Positions 9,052 to 18,192 of a DNA stretch of 64,000 nucleotides are shown piece after piece; position 1 is the stretch's first letter; each line of letters begins with the position of its first letter. The DNA is from Homoserinibacter sp. GY 40078 (GTDB taxonomy: Bacteria; Actinomycetota; Actinomycetes; Actinomycetales; Microbacteriaceae), in assembly GCF_008017545.1 (NCBI RefSeq), contig NZ_VRTZ01000002.1, positions 62,001 through 126,000 of the forward strand. Reading direction: 5' to 3'. Position numbers and translations under genes: made by a program. The notes beneath the pieces are model-generated. The model was not told the DNA's origin. It searched no databases and was given only the letters and a program-made list of their open reading frames with translations.

Positions 9052-9606
9052 TCAGGCGACCGCTTCGCCGTTGACGGTCAGCACGCGCCATCCGTCTCCG
9101 TCGCGCTCGATCGCCGAGACGGTGCCGTTGCCGATGACATCCACCGGGTAGCCGGTCAGGCGGATGATTGTGTACTTGAGGATCGTGCCGTGGCACACGA
9201 CGACCACGTTGCCGCCCGGGTAGTCGCGATCGATGTGGGCGAGCCCCTGCAGGCAGCGATCGACCACCGCGTCGAGCGGCTCGGCGCCCGGATAGTCCCG
9301 ATCCGGCCAACGCTCCATCGCGGCAGCGCTCGACGTGCCCTCGAGTGCGCCGTAGTCGCGTTCCACGAGCTCGTCGTAGGCCGGCCCGAGCGGCAGGCCG
9401 AGCCCGTCGGCGACGATCTGCGCGGTCTCCCGCGCGCGTGCGAGCGGCGAGCTCACGACCGCATCCCACGTCCACTCCTCGAGCATCTGCTCGACCTCCC
9501 GGGCCTGTTCGCGTCCGGTGTCGTTGAGGGGGATGTCGCTCGAGCCCTGGAGGAGGGCGTCACGATTCCAGTCGGTCTGGCCATGGCGGATGAAGGCGAG
9601 AGTCAC
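9052..9606 (-). CDS. histidine phosphatase family protein
   Basis: A 184-residue member of the phosphoglycerate-mutase-like histidine phosphatase superfamily. The phosphohistidine motif is RHGQTDWN at residues 7-14. The second catalytic histidine lies in VVVVCHGTILK, with the acidic general acid in ELVERDYGALEG. The GTG at 9606 places the motif at the usual distance from the N-terminus. Family members hydrolyse sugar phosphates, phosphoglycerate or other small phosphoesters; specificity is not readable. It is convergent with smc and divergent from ftsY. Confidence 0.9.
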   Translation of the reverse strand: MTLAFIRHGQTDWNRDALLQGSSDIPLNDTGREQAREVEQMLEEWTWDAVVSSPLARARETAQIVADGLGLPLGPAYDELVERDYGALEGTSSAAAMERWPDRDYPGAEPLDAVVDRCLQGLAHIDRDYPGGNVVVVCHGTILKYTIIRLTGYPVDVIGNGTVSAIERDGDGWRVLTVNGEAVA

Positions 9607-9702
9607 CCGTCCAGTCTCGCCCACCGTGGGGCAGCTGGCTGACGCGCGGGACGGTCGCGCCCACGTGATCCGGCCGCGGGCGCGCGCCGGTAGCCTGGGG
9701 GG

Positions 9703-10572
9703 ATGGCGGCATCCTGGTCTCTCGGCGGCGCACTGCGCGGGCTCTTCGCGAAGCCGACGATCGATGACTCGACGTGGGATGACCTCGAAGACGCGCTCAT
9801 CGGTGCGGACTTCGGACCGGACCTCACCGAGACGATCGTGGACGAGCTCCGGGCGAAGGTCGAGCGTTACCGCACCACCGATCCGGCCGACCTGCAGCGG
9901 ATGCTGCGCGAGACGATCGAGGAGCGCCTCGCGAAGCTCGATCCGACGCTGCGTCTCACCAACCGGCCGGCGGTCGTGCTCGTCGTGGGCGTGAACGGCG
10001 TCGGCAAGACCACGACGATCGGCAAGTTCGCCCGCTTCCTCGCCACCCACGGTCGTTCGGTTGTGGTCGGCGCCGCCGACACCTTCCGCGCGGCCGCGGT
10101 GGAACAGCTCGCGACGTGGGCGGAGCGAGCGGGAGCGCGCATCGTGCGCCCGCAGCAGCAGGGGCAGGATCCGGCGTCGGTCGCGTTCCAGACCGTCGAG
10201 CTCGCTCAGCGCGACGGTGTCGAGATCGTGCTGATCGACACGGCGGGCCGCCTGCAGACGAAGTCGGGGCTCATGGACGAGCTCTCGAAGGTGCGCCGCG
10301 TGGTCGAGAAGCTCGAGCCGATCGCCGAGGTGCTGCTCGTGCTCGACGCGACGACGGGCCAGAACGGGCTCGCGCAGGCGGATGCGTTCATCCAGCACGC
10401 CGGGGTGACCGGTCTCGTGCTCACGAAGCTCGACGGCTCGGCCAAGGGCGGATTCGTGCTCGCCGTGCAGGAGAAGACGGGCATCCCCGTGAAGCTCGTC
10501 GGTCAGGGTGAGGGCATCGGCGACTTGACGGGATTCACCCCGCACGTCTTCGCCCAGCAGCTCGTCGGCTGA
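9703..10572 (+). CDS. ftsY: signal recognition particle receptor FtsY
   Basis: SRP receptor GTPase that docks Ffh-ribosome complexes at the membrane. At 289 residues it is essentially the NG domain and lacks the acidic A domain of enterobacterial FtsY, as is usual in actinobacteria. The G1 loop is GVNGVGKTTT near residues 94-103. DTFRAAA, DTAGR (G3) and TKLDG (G4) follow in order. The ATG at 9703 has a TAGCCT -10 element at 9691-9696, so the mRNA is predicted to start at or next to the start codon. Its partner ffh lies 2.4 kb downstream. Confidence 0.96.
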   Translation: MAASWSLGGALRGLFAKPTIDDSTWDDLEDALIGADFGPDLTETIVDELRAKVERYRTTDPADLQRMLRETIEERLAKLDPTLRLTNRPAVVLVVGVNGVGKTTTIGKFARFLATHGRSVVVGAADTFRAAAVEQLATWAERAGARIVRPQQQGQDPASVAFQTVELAQRDGVEIVLIDTAGRLQTKSGLMDELSKVRRVVEKLEPIAEVLLVLDATTGQNGLAQADAFIQHAGVTGLVLTKLDGSAKGGFVLAVQEKTGIPVKLVGQGEGIGDLTGFTPHVFAQQLVG

Positions 10573-10613
10573 CCTCCCTGCCCCGCGCCCTCCGCGCCGC
10601 GCCCCTCTCTCTT

Positions 10614-10683
10614 CCCCGTGAGAGTACGCACTTTTGCGTGCTCTCACGCCCGAGAGCACGCAAAAGTGCGTACTCTCACGGGG
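10614..10683. repeat. 31-bp perfect inverted repeat
   Basis: Arms at 10614-10644 and 10653-10683 are exact reverse complements with an 8-base loop. The sequence is built around GAGAGTACGCACTTTTGCG. It lies 41 bases after the ftsY stop and 41 bases before the LLM oxidoreductase start. It could end ftsY transcription, but its length and exactness exceed ordinary terminators, so it may be a REP-like mobile palindrome. Confidence 0.9.
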
Positions 10684-10724
10684 CGTGCGGGGGCATGCGG
10701 CGCCCGGTGGGGCAGGATGGCACG

Positions 10725-11759
10725 GTGAGCGATGACGCGACCGGATTCCTGATCGACGCGGGGGGCGACGCGGGCACCGACCCGCGGGCGTTCGCGTCGG
10801 GAGCTGCCGACCTCGAAGCCGCCGGATACGACGGCATCTTCGCCGCGGAGACGAAGCACGATCCCTTCGTGGCGCTGACGGCCGCGGCGATGCGCACCGA
10901 GCGGGTCGACCTCATGACCGGCATCGCCGTCGCTTTCGCCCGCAGCCCCATGACGGTCGCCGAGACGGCCAACGATCTGCAGCTGGTCTCGGGCGGCCGA
11001 TTCATCCTGGGTCTGGGCTCGCAGGTGCGTCCTCACATCGAGCGGCGCTTCTCGATGCCCTGGTCCGCGCCGGCCGCCCGGATGCGTGAGTTCGTCGCCG
11101 CCATCCGCGCCATCTGGTCGTCGTGGGAGACCGGAGAGCGCCTCGCGTTCGAGGGCGAGCACTATCGCCACACCCTCATGACGCCCTTCTTCTCGCCGGG
11201 CCCCAACCCGTTCGGTCCGCCTCCGGTCTGGATCGCCGCCGTCGGGCCCCGGATGACCGAGACGGCCGGTGCCGTCGCTGACGGCCTCCTCGCCCACACC
11301 TTCACGACCCCGCGGTACCTGCGCGAGGTCACGCTGCCAGCGCTCGCCGCGGGCGCCGCATCCGCCGGGCGGGATGCGGGGCAGCTGGGTGTCTCGGTAC
11401 CCGCCTTCATCGCGGTCGGCGAGACGCCCGAGGAGCTCGACCGCGCCATCGAGGCGACCCGCGGCCAGATCGCGTTCTACGGCTCCACTCCGGACTACCT
11501 TCCTGTCCTCGAGCTGCACGGCTGGGAGGGCGTCCATGAGCGTCTCAACGCCGGTGCACGCCGTGGAGCCTGGCGTGAGATGGCGGCGGAGGTCGACGAC
11601 GACATGCTCGCCGCCTTCGCGGCCGTCGGATCCCCCGCAGAGGTCGCCGGTCAGCTGCGCGAGCGGTTCTCGGGCCTCGTCACGCGCCTGTCGTTCAGCG
11701 CGAGCTACCCGATCCCGCCGCAGACGGCCGCCGCGCTGCTCGCCGCGCTGCGCTCCTGA
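10725..11759 (+). CDS. LLM-class F420-dependent oxidoreductase
   Basis: A 344-residue TIM-barrel protein of the bacterial luciferase-like monooxygenase superfamily. Features are GIFAAETKHDPFVALTAAA near the N-terminus, TGIAVAFARSPM and SGGRFILGLGSQV. It resembles the F420-dependent branch common in actinobacteria, where reduced coenzyme F420 delivers hydride; the substrate is unknown. GTG 10725 is chosen over an in-frame start at 10638 because the latter lies inside the 31-bp palindrome. A second LLM protein is encoded at 14599. It is convergent with the next gene. Confidence 0.85.
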   Translation: MSDDATGFLIDAGGDAGTDPRAFASGAADLEAAGYDGIFAAETKHDPFVALTAAAMRTERVDLMTGIAVAFARSPMTVAETANDLQLVSGGRFILGLGSQVRPHIERRFSMPWSAPAARMREFVAAIRAIWSSWETGERLAFEGEHYRHTLMTPFFSPGPNPFGPPPVWIAAVGPRMTETAGAVADGLLAHTFTTPRYLREVTLPALAAGAASAGRDAGQLGVSVPAFIAVGETPEELDRAIEATRGQIAFYGSTPDYLPVLELHGWEGVHERLNAGARRGAWREMAAEVDDDMLAAFAAVGSPAEVAGQLRERFSGLVTRLSFSASYPIPPQTAAALLAALRS

Positions 11760-11768
11760 GCGGGAGGC

Positions 11769-12407
11769 TCAGCCCGCTGCGGGCAGCTGCAGCTCACCCG
11801 TCGCGATGAGCACGAGTGTCGTGATGACGAGCACGAGGAACATCGCGACGCCCGCGCTCGCGGCGAGCACGAGCGCCAACAGCCACGGGCGCACCGAGGT
11901 CCAGCCGACGGTGCCGGGGTAGCGCTCCTGGATCTCGCGCGCGGGCAGCCCCGGCGGTACCTCGTGCACGGGTGCGCCGATCGCGGCGGAGACTTCGTCG
12001 AGCGCCTCCCGCTCCCAGAACGTGCCCGAGAGCCAGAACAGCCGCTCGTTGAGCCGTGAGACCGCGTAGAGCGTCGCCGGTCGGACGGGGCCAGGCGGAC
12101 CCGGCAGCGGCACGAACACGACGGCCGCGATGTCGTGTCGGATCCACGAGCGCGTGAGGAACGGTCCGCGCACCCGCAACGTGTCGCCCTCCGCATCCAC
12201 CCGCACGCGCCCGAAGTAGATGGCGAGCGCGACGCCGCCGATCGTCAGGGTGGCGCCGAGCATCAGCAGGCCGAGACCGAGTGACGGCCACGACAGTACG
12301 AAGATCACGAGGATGAGCACGGGGCCGACGATAAGCATCCGTCCGAGCAGCCGCCGATGGAACACGGACCACGACGGCAGGAACGTGCGCGTCGGCGCGT
12401 CGGTCAC
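11769..12407 (-). CDS. hypothetical membrane protein, PH-like
   Basis: A 212-residue protein of unknown function. Two hydrophobic segments lie at roughly residues 22-65 and another near residues 180-203. The part in between (VDAEGDTLRVRGPFLTRSW, then IAAVVFVPLP) resembles the beta-rich bacterial PH-like domains of small membrane proteins. The GTG start at 12407 overlaps the stop of the upstream carbonic-anhydrase-like gene by 4 bases, so the two are translationally coupled. Confidence 0.7.
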   Translation of the reverse strand: MTDAPTRTFLPSWSVFHRRLLGRMLIVGPVLILVIFVLSWPSLGLGLLMLGATLTIGGVALAIYFGRVRVDAEGDTLRVRGPFLTRSWIRHDIAAVVFVPLPGPPGPVRPATLYAVSRLNERLFWLSGTFWEREALDEVSAAIGAPVHEVPPGLPAREIQERYPGTVGWTSVRPWLLALVLAASAGVAMFLVLVITTLVLIATGELQLPAAG

Positions 12408-12919
12408 TCGAGCTCCCGATGACGGGCGGTCAGCTCCCGGTAGGTGGCAGCGTTGCGGCGGATGCCCGCCACCTCGTCGTCGGACAGCTCGCGGCGCACC
12501 TTCGCGGGCACTCCCGCGACGAGGGAGCGGGGAGGTACGACCGTGCCCTCGAGCACGAGCGCGCCGGCCGCGACGAGCGATTCCTCGCCGATGACGGCAC
12601 CGTTGAGCACGGTCGCGTTCATGCCGATGAGGCAGTCGTCGCCGATGACGCTCCCGTGCACGACCGCGCCGTGACCCACCGAGACACCCGCGCCGATGAC
12701 GGTGGGGGAGCCCGGGTCGCCGTGCACCACCACGTTGTCCTGCAGGTTCGACCCCGCGCCCAGCTCGATCCGGTCGCGGTCGGCGCGCACGACCGCGCCG
12801 TAGAAGACGGAGGCGCCCGGATGCAGCACCGCGTCGCCGATGACCGTCGCGTTCGGCGCCACCCAGGCGGACGGATCGATGCGGGGGACTGCGTCGCCGA
12901 AGCCGAGGATCACGCTCAT
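12404..12919 (-). CDS. gamma-carbonic anhydrase-like protein (left-handed beta helix)
   Basis: A 171-residue protein built of hexapeptide repeats forming a left-handed beta helix. The candidate metal-binding histidines of gamma-class carbonic anhydrases are present in VVHGDP, VGHGAVVHG. Close relatives (YrdA, CaiE, PaaY) bind zinc, but not all hydrate CO2; some act as thioesterases. The ATG at 12919 is preceded on its strand by TAGCGT (12926-12931) six bases away, predicting a leaderless mRNA divergent from ffh. It overlaps the next membrane-protein gene by 4 bases. Confidence 0.85.
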   Translation of the reverse strand: MSVILGFGDAVPRIDPSAWVAPNATVIGDAVLHPGASVFYGAVVRADRDRIELGAGSNLQDNVVVHGDPGSPTVIGAGVSVGHGAVVHGSVIGDDCLIGMNATVLNGAVIGEESLVAAGALVLEGTVVPPRSLVAGVPAKVRRELSDDEVAGIRRNAATYRELTARHRELE

Positions 12920-12925
12920 CCCGCC

Positions 12926-12949
12926 ACGCTACCGCCCGGCATCTAGACT
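12926..12949. promoter_or_regulatory. divergent -10 elements for gamma-CA and ffh
   Basis: The minus-strand TAGCGT (12926-12931) lies six bases from the gamma-CA ATG. The plus-strand TAGACT (12944-12949) lies ten bases from the ffh ATG. Only 40 bases separate the two start codons. Neither shows a convincing -35 box. Confidence 0.55.
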
Positions 12950-12959
12950 TGAGCCCGTC

Positions 12960-14525
12960 ATGGCAACCTTCGGCACGCTCTCCGACCGGCTCACCCAGAC
13001 CTTCAAGAACCTCCGCACCAAGGGCAAGCTCAGCCCCGCGGATGTCGATGGCACGGTGCGCGAGATCCGTCGCGCCCTCCTCGACGCGGATGTGGCGCTC
13101 GAGGTCGTGAAGGACTTCACCGGGCGGGTGCGCGAGCGAGCCCTCTCCGACGAGGTCAACCGCGCGCTCAACCCGGCGCAGCAGGTCGTGCAGATCGTCA
13201 ACGAGGAGCTCGTGGGCATCCTCGGCGGTGAGCAGCGCCGCCTCGAGTTCGCGAAGAAGCCGCCGACCGTCATCATGCTCGCCGGCCTCCAGGGTGCCGG
13301 TAAGACGACGCTCGCCGGAAAGCTCGCCAAGTGGCTGAAGAAGGAGGGGCACACGCCCCTGCTCGTCGCCTCCGACCTCCAGCGTCCGAACGCCGTCACC
13401 CAGCTGCAGGTCGTGGGTGAGCAGGCCGGCGTGCCTGTCTTCGCTCCGGAGCCCGGCAACGGCGTCGGCGACCCCGTGAAGGTCGCGAAGAACGGTGTCG
13501 CCGAGGCGCAGCGTAAGCAGTACGACGTGGTCGTGGTCGACACGGCCGGTCGTCTCGGCATCGACGCCGAGCTTATGAAGCAGGCCGCGAACATCCGCAA
13601 GGCGGTCGACCCCGATGAGGTGTTGTTCGTCATCGACGCGATGATCGGCCAAGACGCGGTCACGACGGCGCGCGCCTTCCAGGAGGGCGTCGACTTCACG
13701 GGTGTCGTGCTCACGAAGCTCGATGGCGACGCGCGAGGCGGTGCGGCCCTCTCCGTCGCCTCCGTCACGGGGCGCCCGATCATCTTCGCCTCCACGGGCG
13801 AGGGTCTCGACGACTTCGAGCCGTTCTACCCGGACCGTATGGCGAGCCGCATCCTCGACCTCGGCGACATCCTGACGCTCATCGAGCAGGCGCAGGAGGC
13901 CTTCGACGAGGAGGAGGCACGCAAGGTCGCGGAGAAGTTCCGCACCGACAGCTTCACGCTCGACGACTTCCTCGCGCAGATGCAGCAGCTCAAGAAGATG
14001 GGCTCGCTGAAGGGCATGCTCGGGATGCTGCCCGGCGCCCGGGGCATGAAGGACCAGCTCGAGAACTTCGACGAGCGCGAACTCGTGCGCACGGAGGCGA
14101 TCATCCAGTCGATGACGCCCGCCGAGCGGCAGAACACGAAGCTGCTGAACGGCTCGCGCCGCCTCCGGATCGCGAAGGGCTCCGGCATGACGGTCACGGA
14201 CGTCAACCAACTCGTCGCCCGTTTCGAGCAGGCCGCGAAGATGATGAAGACCGTCGCGAAGGGCGGCATGCCGCAGGTCCCCGGGATGGGTCCGATGCCC
14301 GGCGCTCACGGCGGCAAGAAGCAGCAGGCGAAGAAGAAGGGCTCGCGCTCCGGCAACCCCGCGAAGCGCGCCGCCGAGAACGCGGCGCTTGCGCAGGGGT
14401 TGAAGCCGAGCGCCGGCGGTGGCGAGCCGGGAGGGTCCGGATTCGGGCTCGGCGCCGCGAAGGCTCCCCAGGAGGGCCCGAGCCCCGAGGAGCTGCAGGC
14501 GCTGCAGCGCTTCCTCGGCCGCTGA
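12960..14525 (+). CDS. ffh: signal recognition particle protein Ffh
   Basis: SRP54 GTPase that binds signal sequences and 4.5S RNA and delivers nascent membrane proteins to FtsY. The NG domain has GLQGAGKTT near residues 108-116, DTAGR and TKLDGDARGG. The methionine-rich M domain carries the RNA-binding motif SRRLRIAKGSG and hydrophobic Met clusters (MKTVAKGGMPQVPGM). The 521-residue length is at the long end of the family because of a Lys- then Gly/Pro-rich tail after about residue 440. No SRP RNA gene was seen in the window. Confidence 0.97.
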   Translation: MATFGTLSDRLTQTFKNLRTKGKLSPADVDGTVREIRRALLDADVALEVVKDFTGRVRERALSDEVNRALNPAQQVVQIVNEELVGILGGEQRRLEFAKKPPTVIMLAGLQGAGKTTLAGKLAKWLKKEGHTPLLVASDLQRPNAVTQLQVVGEQAGVPVFAPEPGNGVGDPVKVAKNGVAEAQRKQYDVVVVDTAGRLGIDAELMKQAANIRKAVDPDEVLFVIDAMIGQDAVTTARAFQEGVDFTGVVLTKLDGDARGGAALSVASVTGRPIIFASTGEGLDDFEPFYPDRMASRILDLGDILTLIEQAQEAFDEEEARKVAEKFRTDSFTLDDFLAQMQQLKKMGSLKGMLGMLPGARGMKDQLENFDERELVRTEAIIQSMTPAERQNTKLLNGSRRLRIAKGSGMTVTDVNQLVARFEQAAKMMKTVAKGGMPQVPGMGPMPGAHGGKKQQAKKKGSRSGNPAKRAAENAALAQGLKPSAGGGEPGGSGFGLGAAKAPQEGPSPEELQALQRFLGR

Positions 14526-14598
14526 CGCGCCGGGGTGTTCCGGCCCTCGCGGTGTGGATGCCAGCGCGCGGTCGGGCGTCTTCCCTAGTGTGAGGCGA

Positions 14599-15405
14599 GT
14601 GACTGTCTCCACTGCCGCCCGCCCCATCCGCATCGCCGCTCAGGTTCAGCCTCAGCACGCGACCTATCCGCAGATCCGCGACGCCGTGCGCCGCCTGGAG
14701 GACCTCGGCGTCGACGTGATCTTCAACTGGGATCACTTCTACCCGCTTTCGGGCGACCCCGATGGCCTCCACTTCGAGTCCTGGACGATGCTCGCCGCGA
14801 TCGCCGAGCAGACGAGCCGCGTCGAATTCGGTGCGCTCGTGAACTGCAACTCGTACCGCAACGCCGACCTGCAGGCCGACATGGCCCGCACGATCGATCA
14901 CATCTCGGCCCACAGCACCGGCACGGGACGCTTCATCCTGGGCACCGGGTCCGGCTGGTTCGAGAAGGACTACACCGAGTACGGGTACGACTTCGGGACG
15001 GTCGGCTCACGTCTCGACGCGCTCGCCGAGTCGTTGCCGCGCATCGAGGCGCGCTGGGCGAAGCTGAACCCCGCGCCGACCCGCGACATCCCGGTGCTCA
15101 TCGGCGGCGGCGGCGAGAAGAAGACGCTCCGACTCGTCGCCCAGCACGCCGACATCTGGCACTCGTTCCCCTCGCCCGAGGTGCTGCAGCGCAAGCTCGG
15201 CATCCTGGGTGAGCACTGCGACGCCGTCGGCCGGGACATCTCCGAGATCGAGATCTCGGTCGAGAACCGCGAGGGCGACGAGAAGATCGCCGACGAACTC
15301 CACGAGCTCGGCGCGACCCTCTTCACGGTCGGGATCTCGGGTCCCGACTACCCGGACGAGGCCCTCCGTCGCATGCTCGCGTGGCGCGACTCGGTCAACG
15401 GCTGA
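14599..15405 (+). CDS. LLM-class F420-dependent oxidoreductase, second paralogue
   Basis: A 268-residue luciferase-like TIM barrel, distinct in sequence from the protein at 10725. The N-terminus (AAQVQPQHATYPQIRDAV, then FNWDHFYPLSGDPDG) resembles the MSMEG_2906-type subfamily of F420-dependent enzymes; this subfamily call is from memory of the family and is tentative. GTGTGWFEKDY-like and IGGGGEKKTLRLVAQHAD segments are cofactor-binding regions. GTG 14599 is supported by TAGTGT at 14586-14591. It is convergent with the glutamate-cysteine ligase gene, only 6 bases apart. Confidence 0.85.
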   Translation: MTVSTAARPIRIAAQVQPQHATYPQIRDAVRRLEDLGVDVIFNWDHFYPLSGDPDGLHFESWTMLAAIAEQTSRVEFGALVNCNSYRNADLQADMARTIDHISAHSTGTGRFILGTGSGWFEKDYTEYGYDFGTVGSRLDALAESLPRIEARWAKLNPAPTRDIPVLIGGGGEKKTLRLVAQHADIWHSFPSPEVLQRKLGILGEHCDAVGRDISEIEISVENREGDEKIADELHELGATLFTVGISGPDYPDEALRRMLAWRDSVNG

Positions 15406-15411
15406 CGGCCG

Positions 15412-16545
15412 CTACGCACCGCCCCGGAACTCGCGGATGAGGTGGGCGGCGACCGCGCGCAGGTCGCCGCCCGCGTCGTCCGCGACCGCCAGTTGGCGTT
15501 GATAGCTCGCGCCCGTCGCGAGCGTCCGCCGGATGCCCTCGAGCTCCGCTCGGCAGCCGAGCTCGGCCGCGATCGGGAGCAGATCGTCGAGCAGCTCCTC
15601 GAGGTGTGCCCGCACCGGCCGTTCGACGCCTGCGCGGTCGACGATCAGCTCGGCGTCGAGACCGTATCGGGCCGCACGCCATTTGTTCTCGCGGTGGTAC
15701 CAGGGCTGGAGGGTCGGAAGTGGATGACCCGCGTCGAGCTCCCGGGAGAAGTGCTCGACGAGGCACTGCGCGAGCGCGGCGAGCGTGCCGAGTTCTTCGA
15801 TGGTCGAAACCCCGTCGCATGCGCGGATCTCGATGGTGCCCCAGCGCGGGGCGGGGCGGATGTCCCAGCGCACCTCGGTCGCATCCGCCATGATCCCGGT
15901 GCGGGTCATGTCGTCGAGGTAGCCCTCGTATCCGGCCCAGTCGTCGAGCGCCCACGGGAGCCCCGCGGTGGGAAGCTGCTGGAAGACCAGTGCGCGGTTG
16001 GACGCGTAGCCGGTGCGCTCGCCCGCCCAGAACGGACTCGACGCGCTCACGGACTGCAGGTGCGGCAAGTAGAGCGTCAGCGCGTTGATGAGCGGCATCA
16101 CCTTGCGCACATCCTCGACGCCGACGTGCACGTGCACGCCCCAGATCATCATGTTGCGTCCCCACCACTGGGTGCGCTCGATGAGGGTGTGGTAGCGGGT
16201 CTTGTCGGTGACCGCCTGGTCGTACCACTGCGCGAACGGATGGCTGCCCGCGCACATGAGCTCGAGGCCGCGCGGGTCGGTGGCGCGGCGCACATCGGAG
16301 ATCGCAGCTTCGATGTCGGCGATCGCTTCGGCCACGTCGCGCCCGACTCCGCTTGTCAGCTCGACCGTGTTCGTGAGGAGTTCGGCGGTCGCCGTGTGCC
16401 GAGTGTCGGAGGTACGCGCGGCGGTGACCTCGTCGATCACCTCCGGCCCGCGCCCGGCCAGCTCGCCCGTCGTGGGATCGACGAGCATGAGCTCCCATTC
16501 GACGCCGACGGTGCTGCGTCCCGAGGGGGCGAATGCGACCTGCAT
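15412..16545 (-). CDS. YbdK-type glutamate--cysteine ligase (GCS2 family)
   Basis: A 377-residue carboxylate-amine ligase of the GCS2 family. Features are VGVEWELMLVD at the N-terminus, AGSHPFAQW, and the HVHVGVEDVRKVMPLINAL block characteristic of YbdK proteins. RPAPRWGTIEIRACDG is the third conserved block. Members ligate glutamate to cysteine or other amines with ATP; in actinobacteria, which mostly use mycothiol, the physiological product is uncertain. The ATG at 16545 gives the family N-terminus. The gene is divergent from a DMT exporter. Confidence 0.87.
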   Translation of the reverse strand: MQVAFAPSGRSTVGVEWELMLVDPTTGELAGRGPEVIDEVTAARTSDTRHTATAELLTNTVELTSGVGRDVAEAIADIEAAISDVRRATDPRGLELMCAGSHPFAQWYDQAVTDKTRYHTLIERTQWWGRNMMIWGVHVHVGVEDVRKVMPLINALTLYLPHLQSVSASSPFWAGERTGYASNRALVFQQLPTAGLPWALDDWAGYEGYLDDMTRTGIMADATEVRWDIRPAPRWGTIEIRACDGVSTIEELGTLAALAQCLVEHFSRELDAGHPLPTLQPWYHRENKWRAARYGLDAELIVDRAGVERPVRAHLEELLDDLLPIAAELGCRAELEGIRRTLATGASYQRQLAVADDAGGDLRAVAAHLIREFRGGA

Positions 16546-16645
16546 GCGGCGAGTCTTCCACCATCGGGCGGACGATGGCCGGATTCGGTCGAACGCTGGC
16601 AGGAGACGGGGGTCGGGTGTCGTGGGTGGCGCGTAGCGTGAGGCC

Positions 16646-17563
16646 GTGCAACAGCCCTCGCCGCTTCGGCCGCTCGTCCTGATCGCCATCGGGTTCACCG
16701 TTCTGGCGTGGGCGAGCGCGTTCATCGTGATCCGCGGTGTCGCACCCGAGATCGGGGGAGGGGCGCTCGCGCTCGGCCGTCTTCTCGTCGGGGTCGTCGC
16801 GCTCGGCGTGCTCGTGCTCGTCACCCGCGGATGGGTGCGGCCGACGCGTCGGGAGTGGCTGCTGCTGGTGCTCTACGGACTGGCGTGGTTCGGGGCCTAC
16901 AACGTGGCGCTCAACCTGTCCGAGCACACGCTCGATGCGGGCACGACGGCCATGATCGTCAACATCGGCCCGATCCTCATCGCCATCGGCGCGGGTGTGC
17001 TGCTCGGCGAGGGTGTCCCGCGCTGGCTGGCGATCGGGGCGGGCGTGGCCTTCTCCGGCGTCGTGCTCATCGGACTGGGCGTCGGCGTTCTGAACGAGGG
17101 CGGCCATGTCGATGTGGCGGGTGTCCTCTGGGCGCTGCTGGCGGCTGTCACCTATGCGGCGGGTGTGCTGGCGCAGAAGCCGGTCGTCGCACGGATCCCT
17201 CCGGTGCAGGTCACGTTCCTCGGATGCGCGATCGGTGCCATCGCGTGCCTCCCGTTCGCCGGGCAGTTGATCACCGAGACGGCATCGGCATCCCCTGCGG
17301 CGGTCTGGGGAGTCGTGTATCTGGGCGTCGTGCCGACCGCGCTCGCGTTCACCACCTGGGGGTACGCGCTCGCGCGGGTCCCGGCAGGTCAGCTCGGGGT
17401 GTCGACCTACATCGTTCCGCCGCTGGCGATCCTCGCCGGGTGGGTGGTTTTCCAGGAGGCGCCGGGGGTGCTCGCGCTCGTCGGCGGCGCGCTCTGCCTC
17501 ACCGGTGTGGCGTTGTCACGGCGTCGCACGCGCGTCCCGGAGCCCGTCGCCGCCGTCGAGTAG
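16646..17563 (+). CDS. EamA/DMT superfamily transporter
   Basis: A 305-residue inner-membrane permease with ten predicted helices formed by two EamA repeats. The first has FTVLAWASAFIVIRGVAPE; the second ends with YALARVPAGQLGVSTYIVPPLAILAG, then PGVLALVGGALCLTGV. The family mostly exports amino acids, nucleobases or other metabolites. A TAGCGT -10 at 16634-16639 six bases before the GTG predicts a leaderless mRNA. There is a short Arg-rich C-terminus. Confidence 0.88.
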   Translation: MQQPSPLRPLVLIAIGFTVLAWASAFIVIRGVAPEIGGGALALGRLLVGVVALGVLVLVTRGWVRPTRREWLLLVLYGLAWFGAYNVALNLSEHTLDAGTTAMIVNIGPILIAIGAGVLLGEGVPRWLAIGAGVAFSGVVLIGLGVGVLNEGGHVDVAGVLWALLAAVTYAAGVLAQKPVVARIPPVQVTFLGCAIGAIACLPFAGQLITETASASPAAVWGVVYLGVVPTALAFTTWGYALARVPAGQLGVSTYIVPPLAILAGWVVFQEAPGVLALVGGALCLTGVALSRRRTRVPEPVAAVE

Positions 17564-17718
17564 CACCCACCCCTCGGGGCATGCCACAATAGGACGTTGG
17601 AGCCGCGCTGCCCGACCCTCTATCTGGCGCGACGGCTCACCCCTCAGAGCTTTCTGCCGAGTGTGCCCCCACGCGCACGGGAGCAGTTCGATCCCAACAC
17701 ACACGTCTCAGGAGAATT

Positions 17719-18189
17719 GTGGCTGTCAAGATCCGCCTCAAGCGGCTCGGCAAGATCCGTGCCCCGTACTACCGCATCGTCGTCGCCGACTCGCGCACCA
17801 AGCGCGATGGTCGCGTCATCGAGGAGATCGGCAAGTACCACCCCACCGAGGAGCCCTCGTTCATCGAGGTCGACTCCGACCGCGCGCAGTACTGGCTCTC
17901 CGTCGGCGCTCAGCCGACCGAGCAGGTCCGCGCGATCCTCAAGCTCACGGGCGACTGGGGAACCTTCAAGGGCGAGAAGGGTGCCAAGAGCACCGTCAAG
18001 ACCAAGGAAGCCCCCGAGGCGTTCGTCGCCGACGAGAAGAAGAAGCCGGTTCTGAAGCCCAAGGCCGAGAAGCCGGCGAAGGCCGAAGAGGCGGCGCCCG
18101 AGGCGCCGGCCGACGAGGCCCCCGTCGAGGAGCCGACCGCCGAGGCCGCCGAGTCGGCAGCCGACACGGCCGACGCCGACAAGGAGTAA
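17719..18189 (+). CDS. rpsP: 30S ribosomal protein S16 with long acidic tail
   Basis: Small-subunit ribosomal protein S16, first gene of the rpsP-khpA-rimM(-trmD) cluster. The core ([20 protein letters not shown] through about residue 90) is canonical. At 156 residues it is nearly twice the bacterial average because of a tail rich in Lys, Ala, Glu and Pro from about residue 95. The GTG at 17719 has a good AGGAGA ribosome-binding site. About 155 bases of leader lie between the DMT stop and the start; a CACAAT/TAGGAC area near 17583 is a possible promoter. Confidence 0.97.
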   Translation: MAVKIRLKRLGKIRAPYYRIVVADSRTKRDGRVIEEIGKYHPTEEPSFIEVDSDRAQYWLSVGAQPTEQVRAILKLTGDWGTFKGEKGAKSTVKTKEAPEAFVADEKKKPVLKPKAEKPAKAEEAAPEAPADEAPVEEPTAEAAESAADTADADKE

Positions 18190-18192
18190 TCG

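Noticed and set aside
9703-10572. FtsY as a truncated gene lacking the A domain
   Set aside because: Short FtsY proteins made of the NG domain alone are normal in actinobacteria, and the -10 is six bases from the start.
11769-14633. 954-residue minus-strand ORF across ffh
   Set aside because: Only the part up to 12407 is a real gene. The rest is an open frame caused by high GC opposite ffh.
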